Made by a program: the position numbers and the translations under genes
The notes under the pieces: model-generated
Told to the model about the DNA's origin: nothing
The model's database searches: none
The model's input: the letters and a program-made list of their open reading frames with translations, nothing else
Shown: positions 43,746 through 54,648 of the stretch, one piece after another
Layout: the number at the start of each line of letters is the position of its first letter
Numbering within the stretch: position 1 is the first letter of the stretch
Assembly (NCBI RefSeq): GCF_029407905.1
Contig: NC_073642.1
Location: forward strand, 9,300,001-9,364,000
DNA from: Bubalus kerabau
Lineage: Eukaryota; Chordata; Mammalia; Artiodactyla; Bovidae
Reading direction: 5' to 3'
DNA: 64,000 nucleotides

Positions 43746-43937
43746 GTTGCTGCTAAGTCACTTCAGTTGTGTCCGACTCTGTGCGACCCCATAGACGGCA
43801 GCCCACCAGGCTCCCCCGTCCCTGGGATTCTCCAGGCAAGAACACTGGAGTGGCTTGCCATTTCCTTCTCCAATGCATGAAAGTGAAAGTGAAGTCACTC
43901 AGTTGTATCCGACTCTTAGTGACCCCATAGACTGCAG
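43746..43937 (-). mobile_element. BOV-A2 SINE, 5'-truncated, nested in L1
   Basis: Antisense: GCTGCTAAGTCACTTCAG to GACCCCATAGACTGCAG. The full second monomer is present, but the first monomer is cut after about 50 bp. It interrupts the L1 between AATACT and CTACTCAGCC. Confidence 0.9.
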
Positions 43938-44211
43938 CTACTCAGCCATAAAAAAATGAGATTTTGCATTTGCAGCAACATGAATGGAGTTCAGAGGGTG
44001 TTATGCTAAGTGAAATGTGAGACAGAGAAATAAAAATACTGTATGATCTAACTTATTTGTGGAATCCAAAAAAATACAACAAACTAGTGACTATAACAAA
44101 AAGAAGCAGACTCATATGTATAGAGAACAACCTAGTGGTTACCGGTGGGGAGAGGGTAGGGAATTAAAAGGTAAAAACTATTGTGTATAAAATAAGCTAC
44201 AAGGATATATT

Positions 44212-44421
44212 GAGTCCTGGTGGCTCAGACAGCAAAGAATATATTTGTAATGTAGGAGACCCAGGTTCGATCCCTGAGTTGGGAAGATCTCCTGGAGAAG
44301 GGCATGGCAACCCATTCCACTATTCTTGCCTGGAGAATTCCATGGACAGAGGAGCCTGGTAGGCTACAATCCATGGGATTGCAAAGAGTTGGACACGACT
44401 GAGCAACTAACACTTTCACAT
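44212..44421 (+). mobile_element. Bov-tA SINE nested in L1
   Basis: Sense copy with head AGTCCTGGTGGCTCAGACAGC, B box GGTTCGATCCC and end GACACGACTGAGCAACTAACACTTTCAC. Some L1 sequence between the flanks appears lost. Confidence 0.92.
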
Positions 44422-44669
44422 AAATGGAGTATAATCTTTAAAAATTATGAATCACTATATCGTTATGATCTGCCAGTTATATATCATATACCAACAAATC
44501 TTCAATAAAAAATAATAAAAAATTGCCTTTTTGACCAGAGAACACTCAGACCATTAACTGAGTTGATATGCATTTTGAGTTTTCAAGGGTTGTTTATTGT
44601 AGTGCTGGCTGAGAGCTCACTGTCTGTGGAACACTTGATGTTGTGATGTGATGGAAAAATGTTGCTATG

Positions 44670-44790
44670 AGCTACGGAGAATTAGGAAGGGTTTTCAGCA
44701 GCAGATTGGCCTGGCCAGGTATTAGAAAGATCATTTTGGTAGCTGGTGTGAAGGATGCACTGGGGTTGGGGTGGGGGACTCAGGTGGAAA
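44670..44790 (+). repeat. Old dispersed repeat, family not named (third copy)
   Basis: GGGTTTTCAGCAGCAGATTGGCCTGG, AAAGATCATTTTGGTAGCTGG and GTTGGGGTGGGGG match the layout of 13455-13620 and 17930-18120. Confidence 0.35.
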
Positions 44791-45170
44791 GGACACCGTC
44801 TCTTGCCTGTCACATACTTTCATGGTCTGACCCAACATTTCCTTCTCTAGTCAACGTTCCCATCTCTCCATTCAGGAGAAGCCTTCTTCCAACATGTGGA
44901 CTCCTGGGGCAATTTAACTGAATGTCTTCTATGGATAATTATGTTCTCTCCCCTATCAGAGAATGAAATAATTGAGGGAAGATCTTTTGTCTTACTGTGC
45001 CCCAGTAGATACGCTCTAAGTTCGATCTATCAGGGTAACCTTCCCATAAGGTGCTTCTTCATTTTGGCTAAAGAGTGGTCAACACACTGCAAGGTAGAGC
45101 TCCATGTCTGCTGAGAGCTCATGGAGACGCAACCATGCACAGGCTGCTTGTCGAGGATGGTATTTCAGGA
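44791..45170. other. Unassigned, possible L2
   Basis: AATGAAATAATTGAGGGAAGATCTTTTGTC near 44964 resembles the L2 'gagggcagggaccatgtctt' block, too weak to call. No gene. Confidence 0.3.
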
Positions 45171-45430
45171 GAGGTCACACTGGAATTGGAGGAAGGGTAA
45201 ATTCTAGATGGAGCAAAGGCAGAGAGGCAAGCATGTGAGCCAGGTGGGAGGCCTGGAATGATCAGCACCTGCTCCTGAAACCAGGTGAACTGGAGCATGT
45301 AATAGGTAAGGATTAGGGATCACAGAGCAGCCTGAGTGAGCTGGGGCTAGATGATGGAGGTCCTTGTAGGTGAGACAGAGAAGCTGATTTCTTATGACAG
45401 GTGGTTGTGGTCATCTCCAGAGGTGCTTTT
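45171..45430 (+). repeat. Old dispersed repeat, family not named (fourth copy)
   Basis: GAGCAAAGGCAGAGAGGCAAGC, then GATGATGGAGGTCCTTGTAGGTGAGACAG. It looks like the more 5' part of the family seen at 13455, 17930 and 44670. Confidence 0.35.
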
Positions 45431-45668
45431 GAAGAATGGCTAGTAACTCACAGGCTGGCCCTCTAATGTGTTTTGCCTAAAGAATTTGATGTCTGTGGTA
45501 AAGAGAGAGGCCTGTCCATCAGAATCTGATACTAGGTACATGGCTAGATTACATTTCTGAGCCTCCTTCCAAAGTAGATATCAGCCATATGACCAAGTTC
45601 TCTCTAGTGGAATTTGAGCAAGAGCTCTACGCTGCTCCAGGCTTTGGTCCTGACTAAAACAATGCCCT

Positions 45669-45880
45669 GGTAGCTCAGACGGTAAAGTGTCTGCCTACAA
45701 TGCGGGAGACCTGGGTTCGATCCCTGGGTCGGGAAGATCCCCTGGAGAAAGAAATGGCACCCCACTCCGGTATTCATGCCTGGAAAATCCCATGGACCAA
45801 GGAGCCTGGTGGGCTACAGTCCATCGGGTCGCAAAGAGTTGAACACGACTGAGCGACTTCACTTCACTTCACTTCACTTC
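45669..45880 (+). mobile_element. Bov-tA SINE, well preserved, exact TSD
   Basis: Sense copy with a 13 bp TSD AAAACAATGCCCT (45656-45668 and 45881-45893). Internal pol III elements are intact by eye: A box TAGCTCAGACGG at about 45671 and B box GGTTCGATCCC at 45714-45724. The tail is (ACTTC)5 at 45857-45880. It is likely one of the youngest SINEs in the window. Confidence 0.96.
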
Positions 45881-46599
45881 AAAACAATGCCCTAGGGTTT
45901 GACAAAGAAAAAAAGGAAAGACTCTGAACCCCTAAATGACCAGGGGAGTCATAAGGCTCATTTGACTTTCACATGGGACAAGAATGTGAAAGTCAAACCA
46001 GAAGCTGTAAAGAACAGAAGTTTGGAAACTACACATCACTACATAAATGTAAAAGATTTGTTTGACTTTAAGAATGTATTTAAAAACTGAGATATAATTC
46101 ACATAACATAAAATTCATCATTTTAAAGTATACAATTCAGTGTTCTTCCATATATTCACTAGATTATGCAAATATCACTACTATCTAATTTCAGAACATT
46201 TCATTATCCCAAAGAGAAAACTGGTACCTTAGCAGACACTCCCCATTTTCTCCTCCCTCCAGTTCCTGACAGCCACTAATCTGCTTTCTGTATCTATGCA
46301 CTTTCCTATTCTGGACATGGTGTATAAATGGAATCAGACTTATGTGATCTTTAGTGTCTGACTTCTTCTACTTAGCATAATGTTTTAAAGGTTAGCCATG
46401 CTGAAGCATCAGTAGTACTTCACTCCTGTTTATGGTTGTATACTAGTCCATTATATGGATAGACCAGCTTTTGTTTATCATTTATCAGTTGATGGAATTG
46501 GGCCTTATGACATCCATGGTTACTTCCACCTCTTGGGTGTTATGAATAACACTGTTGTGGATATTCATGTACAAGAATTTGTGTTGTGTTTTTATAACA

Positions 46600-46622
46600 A
46601 GTTTGTGTGTGTGTGTGTGTGT
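46600..46622. repeat. (GT)n microsatellite
   Basis: Pure GT run of about 11 units inside the old L1. Confidence 0.9.
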
Positions 46623-47475
46623 TATGTTTCATGATGCAGGTCATGTTTTCATTCTCTTTATAATATACCTGGAGTAGAATTGCTGGGTCACATTTTGAGG
46701 AATGCAGAGTGTTTTCCAAAGTGGCTTCCTCACTTTATATACTCAAGAAATATGTGAGGGTTCAAATTTCTCTATAATCTCACCAACACTAGCTATTGTC
46801 TTTTTTTTATTTAAAAATTATAATGTTTAAAAATTAAAGACTTAATCTCAAAAATATACAAGCAACTCCTGCAGCTCAACTCCAGAAAAATAAATGACCC
46901 AATCAAAACATGGGCCAAAGAACTAAATAGACATTTCTCCAAAGAAGACATACAGATGGCTAACAAACACATGAAAAGATGCTCAACATCACTTATTATC
47001 AGAGAAATGCAAATCAAAACTACAATGAGGTACCATTTCACGCCAGTCAGAATGGCTGCGATCCAAAAGTCTATAAGCAATAGATGCTGGAGAGGGTGTG
47101 GACAAAAGGGAGGGAATGCAAACTAGTACAGCCACTATGGAGAACAGTGTGGAGATTCCTTAAAAAACTGGAAATAGAACTGCCTTATGACCCAGCAATC
47201 CCACTGCTGAGCATACACACCCAGGAAACCAGAATTGAAAGAGACACGTGTACCCCAATGTTCATCGCAGCACTGTTTATAATAGCCAGGACATGGAAGC
47301 AACCTAGATGTCCATCAGCAGATGAATGGATAAGAAAGCTGTGGTACATATACACAATGGAGTATTACTTAGCCATTAAAAAGAATACATTTGAATCAGT
47401 TCTAATGAGGTGGATGAAACTGGAGCCTATTATACAGAGTGAAGTAAGCCAGAAAGAAAAACACCAATACAGTAT

Positions 47476-47739
47476 GCTGCTGCTGCTAAGTCGCTTCAGT
47501 CGTATCTGACTCTGTGCGACCCCATAGATGGCAGCCCACCAGGCTCCCCCATCCCTGGGATTCTCCAGGCAAGAACACTGGAGTGGGTTGCCATTTCCTT
47601 CTCCAATGCATGAAAGTAAAAAGTGAAAGTGAAGTCGCTCAGTCGTGTCTGACTCCTAGCGACCCCATGGACTGCAGCCTACCAGGCCCCTCCATCCATG
47701 GGATTTTCCAGGCAAGAGTACTGGAGTGGGTTGCCATTG
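47476..47739 (-). mobile_element. BOV-A2 SINE nested in L1, exact TSD
   Basis: Antisense dimer with the 12 bp TSD CCAATACAGTAT (47464-47475 and 47740-47751). It is the third nesting level: SINE in cattle L1 in old L1. Confidence 0.96.
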
Positions 47740-48085
47740 CCAATACAGTATAGTAACACATATATATGGAATTTAGAAAGATGGTAACAATAACCCTGTA
47801 AGTGAGACAGCAAAAGAGACACAGATGTATAGAACAGTCTTTTGGACTCTGTGGGAGAAGGCAAGGCTGGGATGATTTGGGAGAATGGCATTGAAACATG
47901 TATACTGTCATATATGAAACAAATTGCCAGTCCAGGTTCGATGTATGATACAGGATGTTCAGGGCTGATGCACTGGGATGACCCAGAGGGATGATATGGG
48001 GAGGGAGTTGGGAGGGGGGTTCAGGATGGGGACCACATGTACACCCATGGTGGATTCATGTTGATGTATGGCAAAACCAGTACAA

Positions 48086-48158
48086 TCAGTTCAGTTCAGT
48101 TCAGTCTCTCAGTCGTGTCTGACTCTTTGCGACCCCATGAATCGCAGCACACCAGGCC
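48086..48158 (-). mobile_element. BovB extreme 3' end, 73 bp
   Basis: Antisense TCAGTTCAGTTCAGTCTC to GCAGCACACCAGGCC, the last 70 or so bases of BovB, inserted in the cattle L1 3' end just before its A-rich tail. About 12 bp of L1 (the 'attgtaaagtaa' stretch seen at 12012) is missing at the site. It is a very short truncated insertion. Confidence 0.88.
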
Positions 48159-48540
48159 TTAGCCTCCAATTAAAATAAATAAATTTATATTAAAAAATAA
48201 AAATTAGATACCCTAGTAGATGTGAAGTGGTATCTGATTGTGGTTTTGATTTGTATTAATGTCTTAATTATTAGTGATACTGAGCATTGCTTCATGTGCT
48301 TACTAATCGTTGGCATATCTTCTTTGGACAAATGTCCATTCCAATCCTTTGCCCATTATTAAATTAGCTAGTCTATTTTGTTACTGATAAATTATGAGTT
48401 TTTAAAATATAAGATTTTTATGGATTTTATTGTATTTGGGTCTTTGATCCTCAGTTTTGAGGTATTTTTTGTATGTGCTGTAAAGTAGGGGTCCAAGTCT
48501 ATTCTTTTGTATGGGAATATCCAGTTATCCAAGCACTATC

Positions 48541-48830
48541 TCTTTTTTTTGTTGTTTTAATTTTAATTGGAGTATACTTGCTTTACAAGTTGTATTAGTT
48601 TCTGCTGTACAGCAAAGTGAATCAGCTATACATACACATATAACCCTTCTTTTTTGGATTTCCTTCCCATTTAGGTCACCACAGAGCACTGAGCAGAGTT
48701 CCCTGTGCTGCACAGTAGGTTCTCATTATTTATCTATTTAATGCATAGTATTAACACTGTATATATTGTCAATCCCAATCTTCCAATTCACCACCGCTGC
48801 CCCCCCACCTTCTGTTAAAAAGACCGTTTT
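48541..48830 (-). mobile_element. L1 3' UTR fragment, antisense, nested in old L1
   Basis: AATTTTAATTGGAGTATACTTGC, CTGCTGTACAGCAAAGTGAATC, GGTCACCACAGAGCACTGAG and CAGTAGGTTCTCATTATTTATC are the antisense of an artiodactyl L1 3' end. Old-L1 text is continuous on both sides (CCAAGCACTAT | AAAGACCG). Confidence 0.88.
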
Positions 48831-49287
48831 TTTCTACACTGAATGATCTTGACACCTTGTCAAAAATCAATTGACCATAGGTGTATGGGTTATTTCAGGA
48901 TTCTCAGTTCTGTTCCATTGACCTATATATCTTCTCTTATTCTAGTTTCTCACTATCTTGATTACTGTTGTTTTTCAATAGGTTTTGAAATTGGAGAGTC
49001 TGCCAACATTGCTTTCTTTTCAAAATTGTTTTACTCTTCTGGCTCCCTTTCATTTTGATAGGAATTGTATGATTTTGTCAATTGATGCAAAAAAGAAAGC
49101 TAGAATTTTGAAAGGGATTGCATTTAATATGTAGATAAAATGGAGAATATTGCCATCATAACAATATTTAGTCTTCTAATCAATAAATATTAGATGTATT
49201 TCCATTTTTAGATGTTCTCTTTAATTATTTTTGAGAATGTTTTGTAGTTTTTATTGTACAAGTCTTGTATTTCATTCAAATTTATTT

Positions 49288-49460
49288 GTGATCCCATGGA
49301 CTATAGCCTCCCAGGCTCCTCTGTCCATGAGATTCTCCAGGCAAGAATACTGGAGTGAGTTGCCATTCCCTTCCCCGGGGATCTTCCTGATCCAGGGATC
49401 GAACCTGTGTCTCCTGCATTGCAGGCAGATTCTTTATTGTCTGGGCCAAGATGGAAGCCC
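49288..49460 (-). mobile_element. Bov-tA SINE nested in old L1, 3'-shortened
   Basis: Antisense copy beginning at GTGATCCCATGGACTATAGCC, so it lacks the last 30 or so bases of the normal SINE end. The head end is AAGATGGAAGCCCC. No clear TSD. Confidence 0.9.
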
Positions 49461-50082
49461 CTATTATATTTGTTACTTATTGTTAAATTTTGTTCTTTTT
49501 GGTGCTATTTTAGAACCGTTTTCTTAATTTCACTTTGGTTTGTTCATTTCTAGTGTAGTACGATTGACTTTTGTATTTGATCTTATACCCTGGAACTTTG
49601 ATTAACCTATTTATTAACTCTAGTGTGTTTTTCAATGGATTTTTAAAGGATTTTTCTATATTCAAGATCATGTCATCTGCTAATTGATTTAGTTTCACAT
49701 CTTCCTTTTTAATCTGAATTCATTTTATTTCTTCTGTTTTCCTAAGTTCCTTTAGCTAGAATCTCCAGTACAACATTAAATGGAAGTTGTTAGAGCAGAT
49801 ATCCTTGTCTTGTTGCTGAAGTTTTCAGCTTTTTACCATTAAGTAAGATATATTAGTATGGGGTTTTCATATATCTGCTTTATCAGGTTGAGAAAATTCT
49901 CTTATTCCTAGTTTATTGAGTATTATTGCTATGCAGTGGTCTTGTATTTTGTCTATTTTTTTTCTATTGAGATTATCATGGGTATTTGATCTTTGTTCTA
50001 TTAATGCAGTGTATTACATTGATTCTTACATATTGAACCACTCTTGCATTCACTGGATACATTCTACTTGTTCATAGAGTAT

Positions 50083-50520
50083 GTGCTGGTGCTGGTGCTT
50101 AGTCATTCAGTCATGTCCAGTTTTTTGTGACCCTTTGGCTCAGATGATAAAAGCCTCTATGTGCAATGTGGGAGACCTGCATTCGATCCCTAGGTCAGAA
50201 AGATCCCCTAGAGAAGGAAATGGCAACCCACTCCAGTACTCTTGCCTGGAAAATTCCATGGATGGAGGAACCTGGTGGGCTACAGTCCATGGGGTCGCAG
50301 AGTCAGACATGACTGAGTGACTTCACTTTATTTCTTTCTTTCTTTGGACTGTACCCTGCCAGGCTCCTCTGTCCATGGGATTTTTCAGGCAAGAATGCTA
50401 GAATGGGTTGCCATTTTTCTCCTTCATGGAATCTTCCAGAACCAGGGATCTAACCCACATCTCCTGTGTTTTCTGCATTACAGGCAGATTCTTTACACAC
50501 TGAGTCATTGGGGAAGCCTC
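50083..50520 (-). mobile_element. Bov-tA SINE split by a second Bov-tA
   Basis: Antisense outer copy: left part 50083-50131 (GCTGGTGCTTAGTCATTCAGTC), right part about 50342-50520 (TTGGACTGTACCCTGCCAGGC to ATTGGGGAAGCCTC). A sense Bov-tA occupies 50133-50340 between them. The outer copy is itself nested in the old L1. Confidence 0.88.
50133..50340 (+). mobile_element. Bov-tA SINE nested inside the opposite Bov-tA
   Basis: Sense copy (TTTGGCTCAGATGATAAAAGC to GACTGAGTGACTTCACTT) with a (TTTC)n tail at 50329-50343. A weak CTTTGG repeat at both edges may be the TSD. With the outer antisense copy it makes an inverted pair able to fold. Confidence 0.9.
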
Positions 50521-51749
50521 ATACAATATAACCCTTTATATATGTTGCTGGATTTGGTTTTCTAGTATTTTGTTGAGGATTTTTGCATCCATGTTCATAA
50601 GATATATTGGTCTGTAATTTTCTTTTCTTGTGATGTCTTCATTTGGCTTTGGTATCAGGGTAATACTGGCTTCATAGAATAAGTTGAGAGAATTTCCCTT
50701 CTGTTTTCTTTTTTAGAAGAGTTTGTGAAGGGTTGGTATTAATTCTTCTATAAGTATTTGGTAGAATTCACCAGTGAAGTCATCTGATCATGTGCTTTTC
50801 TTTGTAGGAGCTTTTTGATTAATAATTCAATTTCTTTACTTGTTTTAAGTCTATTCAGATTTTCTGTTTCTTCTTGAGCAAGTTTAGCTTGTTTTTGTCT
50901 TTCTAGAACTTGTCCATTTTATCTAGGTTGTCTAAGTTTTTGGTATAAAATTTCTTAGTATTCCTTGTAATTCTTTTTATTTCTAAAAGGTTATTAGAAA
51001 CATCCTTTCTCTATGGATTTCAGTAATGTAAAACTTCTCTCCCTCCACTAACCAGTATAAAGATTTTTTTGTCAATTTTGTGAATCTTTTCAAAGAATTA
51101 AGTTTTGGTTTTGTATTTAAAAAATTTATTTATCCATTCTCTCTCTTTTTTTTCTACCTTGACATTTATTATTTCTTTTCTCCACTTCCCTTGGGTTTAG
51201 TTTCTCTTTGTTTCTTGTTTCTCAAAGTAGAAGTTTAGGTTATTGAATTAGATCATGTAATTTAAAAAAAAGTCCATCCTGCCAAGCTCTGCCTTTTAAT
51301 TGGAAAGTTTAATTATTTTATATCTATGTCTGTTATATAGACTTATACCTGCCATTTGGCTGTTTGTATTTTATTTATCTTAGGCCATTTTTTTTGTTGT
51401 TCCCATTACTGACTTCCTTTTTGTTATATACATATATATTTTCTGATATTTTATTTTAATTTCCTTGATGATTCTTTTACTATATATTTTAATTGATTTC
51501 TTTGTGATTACTTTGAGGATTATAATTATCATAACTTATTAGAATTTATTTTATATAATACAACTTAATTACAATAGTATACATAAATGTTGCTCCTATA
51601 TAGCTATGCTCCTCCCTTCTCCTTTGTGCTTTTATTACCATAGAAATTACATTTTATACATAGTATGCCCATTAACATAGATTTATATTTATGACAATTT
51701 AGCTTTCAAGTCAGATAAGAGAAACAAAGAATTATAATAAAAAAATACA

Positions 51750-51985
51750 TGCTTTTGGGAGTTTGGGATTAGTAGATGCAAAGTACTATATATAGAGTGT
51801 ATAGACATTCTGTATAGCACAGGGAACCAGATTCAGTATCCTGTGATAAACCATCATGGAAAAGAATATGAAAAATAATATATATAGGTAATTAAATATA
51901 TATAACTAAATCACTTTGCTGTGCAGAAGAAATTAATACAACATTGTAAATCAACTATACTTCAATAAAAATGTTAAAAATCCTT
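51750..51985 (+). mobile_element. L1 3' end, sense, nested in old antisense L1
   Basis: GGGAGTTTGGGATTAGTAGATGC, ATAGCACAGGGAACCAGATTC and ATCACTTTGCTGTGCAGAAG, then TCAACTATACTTCAATAAAAATG. It is in opposite orientation to its L1 host. Confidence 0.88.
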
Positions 51986-52442
51986 TATATAGTATTCTAT
52001 ATTTACTTATGCAGTTACTGTTCCTGGTGCTCTTTATTTTCTTATATGGATTTGACTTATTTTCTAATGGCATTTCATTTCAGTCTAAATGACTCTTTGC
52101 AGAGCAGGTCAAGTGATAAACTCTTTCAGTTCTTGTCTATCTGAGGATATCCTAATTTTTCATGTGTGAAGGATAGTTTTGCTGGATATAGAATTATTTG
52201 TTAACAGGTTTTTCTTTTTAGGTCAGCATTTTGAATGTGTCATCCAACATCTTCTGGAGTTCATGCTTTATGATGAGAAATCAGCTGATGAGGGATCTTT
52301 GCACATGATAATTCTCTTCTCTGCTGTGCTTTCAGTATTATTTCTTTACCTGTATCTTTTAGTAGTTTGATTAGGAAGTGTCTGGCTGTGTATCTCTTTA
52401 TGTTTCTCATTTGAATTTTATTGAGTTTCTTAAATGTGTATA

Positions 52443-52667
52443 AAATCCCATGGACGGAGGAGCCTGGAAGGCTGCAGTCCATGGGGTCGCTGAGGGTTGG
52501 ACACGACTGAGCAACTTCATTTTCACTTTTCACTTTCATGCATTGGAGAAGGAAATGGCAACCCACTCCAGTGTTCTTGCCTGGAGAATCTCAGGGACGG
52601 GGGAGCCTGGTGGGCTGCTGTCTATGGGGTCCCACAGAGTTGGACATGACTGAAGTGACTTAGCAGG
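52443..52667 (+). mobile_element. BOV-A2 SINE, 5'-truncated, with TSD
   Basis: Sense copy missing about 45 bp of monomer 1, flanked by the 8 bp repeat TGTGTATA (52435-52442 and 52668-52675). It is nested in the old L1. Confidence 0.93.
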
Positions 52668-53382
52668 TGTGTATATTAGTGTTTTTCATCAAATTTGGAA
52701 GTTGTAAGTCATATTTCTTCCAGTGGTCTTTCTGTTCTTTTGTCTCTCCTCTCCTTCTGGGATTGTTGCGTAAGTTGGTTTCTTCATGAGCCTCTAAGGC
52801 TGTGCTAATTTTTAAATTCTACTTGCTTTCTGTTCTTCAGACTAGATAACATTAGTTGACCCATCTTCAAATATGCAACACTTTCTTCTGCTTGTTCTAA
52901 TTTGATAGTATTCCCTAGAGTGAATTTTTCATTTCAGTTATTGTACTTTTCAACTCCAGAATTTCCATATTTTTAGTATACAATTTCTATCCTTTTATGA
53001 ATATTCTATATTTGGTGAGACATTGTTTTCATTTAATTCTTTAGACATGATTTCCTTTAGCTTTTGGAGTATATTTAAAATGCCTGATTTAAAGTCTTTT
53101 ACAGCACAGTCCATGTCTCTACTTCCTCAGGGACAATTTCTATTGATCATTTTGTCCTTTTAAAGAGCCATACTTGTTTCTTTACATACACTGAACATTC
53201 TGTTGAAAACTAGCCATTTAAAACAATATATAATGTGGCACCACTGGAAATCAGGTTTTCTCCCTTCCCCAGGGAGTACTGTTAGTTGTTTTTGTTTATT
53301 TGGTGACTTTTCTGAACTTGTTCTATAAAGTCTGTATTCTTTATCATTTGTGGCCATTGAAATCTCTATCTGGTTTGTTTAA

Positions 53383-53509
53383 GTGAAATGAAGTGAAGTT
53401 GCTCAGTCGTGTCCGACTCTTTGTGACCCCATGGACTGTAGCCTACCAAGCTCCTCTGTCTGTGGGATTTTCCAGGCAATAGTACTGGAGTGGATTTCCA
53501 TTTCCTTCT
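53383..53509 (-). mobile_element. Bov-tA/BovA SINE, 5'-truncated, TSD
   Basis: Antisense 127 bp, from (GTGAA)n tail to ATTTCCTTCTC, with no tRNA head. The 13 bp TSD is CTGGTTTGTTTAA (53370-53382) and CTGGTTTGCTTAA (53510-53522), one mismatch. Confidence 0.93.
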
Positions 53510-53579
53510 CTGGTTTGCTTAATGGTCAGCTAATGATTGGATCGGGATTGAACCAGTAAGTCTCCAGGTCAGGTCAAAT

Positions 53580-53742
53580 ACAGTGGCTCAGATGGTAAAA
53601 TAATCTGTCTGCAAAGTGGGAGACCTGGGTTCAATCCCTGGATTGGAAACATTCCCTGGAGAAGGGAGTGGGGTAGGCTGGAGAATTCCATGGACAGAGA
53701 AGTCTGGCAGGCTACAGTCAAGTCAGACATGATTGAGCGACT
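53580..53742 (+). mobile_element. Bov-tA SINE, head and middle shortened
   Basis: Sense: CAGTGGCTCAGATGGTAAAATAATC, B box GGTTCAATCCC, then GGAGTGGGGTAGGCTGGAGAATTCC, where the 'caacccactccagtattcttgcc' block is lost. It ends in a (CA)n tail. Confidence 0.9.
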
Positions 53743-53762
53743 AATACACACACACACACACA
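53743..53762. repeat. (CA)9 microsatellite at a SINE tail
   Basis: Pure ACACAC run seeded at the 3' end of the Bov-tA. Confidence 0.92.
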
Positions 53763-53870
53763 GCTTTGCAAGTGGAGTCTTTCAGAGAACCCCTGGGCAG
53801 TCTGACCAGAGAGGTCAGATAATGATAATTCTTTGCGAATGAGGCCTTGAAAGAGCTCCAGTTCCACTTT

Positions 53871-53884
53871 GCTCCCTCTGGTGG
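53871..53884 (-). promoter_or_regulatory. Weak CTCF-like motif
   Basis: The complement of GCTCCCTCTGGTGG reads CCACCAGAGGGAGC, one mismatch from the CCASYAGRKGGCRS core. Motif resemblance only. Confidence 0.3.
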
Positions 53885-54045
53885 CTCTGAGCCTTCACTG
53901 GGAATAACTTTCAAGTTTCCTGCTGAGCTAGAGAGTTAGAGATGGGACTCAGTTAAGCAAACCCACAAAGCTCATTGTTCTCAGCAAGATTCAGCTGGTT
54001 TTTAATTACATGCTTTCCCAACTGCTGCAAGCTTTTGATTCATTT

Positions 54046-54076
54046 CTGCTGCTGCCGCTGCTAAGTCGCTTCAGTC
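54046..54076 (-). mobile_element. BOV-A2 extreme 3' end, about 30 bp
   Basis: CTGCTGCTGCCGCTGCTAAGTCGCTTCAGTC is the complement of the BOV-A2 tail. No other SINE part is adjacent. It is the shortest recognisable retro-insertion here. Confidence 0.75.
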
Positions 54077-54367
54077 AAAAAAGTTGATAGTGGTAATTTT
54101 TGCCAATTTTTTCAATGCTTCTAGGGAGAAGAGAACTTCTGGGTCTTTAGTCCAACATTCATGCTGACTTGACTCATTGATTTTTTTTTTAAAGTTAATT
54201 ATTAAGTTGTAGTCACAGTTATCAGAAGAGCACTGGAATATGACTTCTTGGGTTCATATCCTGGCTTTGTCACTTATTAGCACTTGGCTTTGGCAAGTAA
54301 CTTAACTCCTTTGGGTATCAGCATTCTTTTATGAAGTGAGCATATTCATAGTACATCATAAGTGTAT

Positions 54368-54589
54368 GCTTGTGCCTAGTTGCTCAGTCGTGTCTGACTC
54401 TCTGTGGCCCCATGGACTGTAGCCCTCCAGCTCCTCTGTTCATGGAATTTTTCCAGGCAACAACACTGGAGTTGGTTGCCATTTCCTATTTGAGGGAATC
54501 TTCCTGACCCACAGATTAAACCCATATCTCTTGCGTCTCCTGGATTGGCAGGTAGATTCTTGATAACTAGTCCTACCTGGGAAGCCCTT
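54368..54589 (-). mobile_element. Bov-tA SINE nested in MIR, TSD
   Basis: Antisense copy of the ACTAGT-head subfamily (TGATAACTAGTCCTACCTGGGAAGCCC). The 10 bp TSD is ATAAGTGTAT (54358-54367) and ATAAGTGCAT (54590-54599), one mismatch. Confidence 0.93.
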
Positions 54590-54648
54590 ATAAGTGCATT
54601 GTGACTAAATAAAATGAAGCGATATGGAGAGTTCTCATAAGGATCCTT

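Larger units (their letters stand above)
43681..44524 (+). mobile_element. L1 3' end, broken by two SINEs
   Basis: Sense L1: AAGTGCCCATCAACAGATGAATGG, then (after a BOV-A2) CTACTCAGCCATAAAAAAATG, GTATGATCTAACTTATTTG, AAGCTACAAGGATATATTG, then (after a Bov-tA) AAATGGAGTATAATCTTTAAA and a terminal A-rich TTCAATAAAAAATAATAAAA. Confidence 0.85.
46838..48198 (+). mobile_element. Cattle-type L1, 5'-truncated, nested in old L1
   Basis: Sense L1 matching the copy at 11029-12050 closely (CTTAATCTCAAAAATATACAAGC onward), but with a roughly 20-nt deletion at about 47108 (AAAAGGGAGGGAATGC). The open piece at 47084-47509 is the ORF2 C-terminus (PLLSIHTQETRIERD, AIKKNTFESVL) running on into the nested SINE. 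The A-rich 3' end is at 48165-48198, and the old antisense L1 resumes at about 48199. Flanking AAAAATTA may be the TSD. Confidence 0.9.
46075..53380 (-). mobile_element. Old L1 (L1M-type), about 4.6 kb, heavily interrupted
   Basis: Antisense L1 from its 3' UTR (AGATATAATTCACATAACATAAAATTCATC) through ORF2. Further blocks are GGACATGGTGTATAAATGGAATC, GATGTGAAGTGGTATCTGATTG, AATTGACCATAGGTGTATGGG and the FADD-box complement ATGTCATCTGC at about 49671-49681. It runs on to 5' sequences (GAAGGATAGTTTTGCTGGATATAG; AAAGTCTTTTACAGCACAGTCC). At least eight later insertions break it: L1 at 46.84, 48.54 and 51.75 kb, and SINEs at 49.29, 50.08 with 50.13, 52.44 and 53.38 kb. It may extend to about 54.05 kb. 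The coding frame is lost throughout. Confidence 0.85.

Noticed and set aside
53871..53884. Second CTCF site as strong evidence of a loop pair with 25258
   Set aside because: One mismatch in the core and within probable old L1 flank, so too weak to support a paired-anchor claim.
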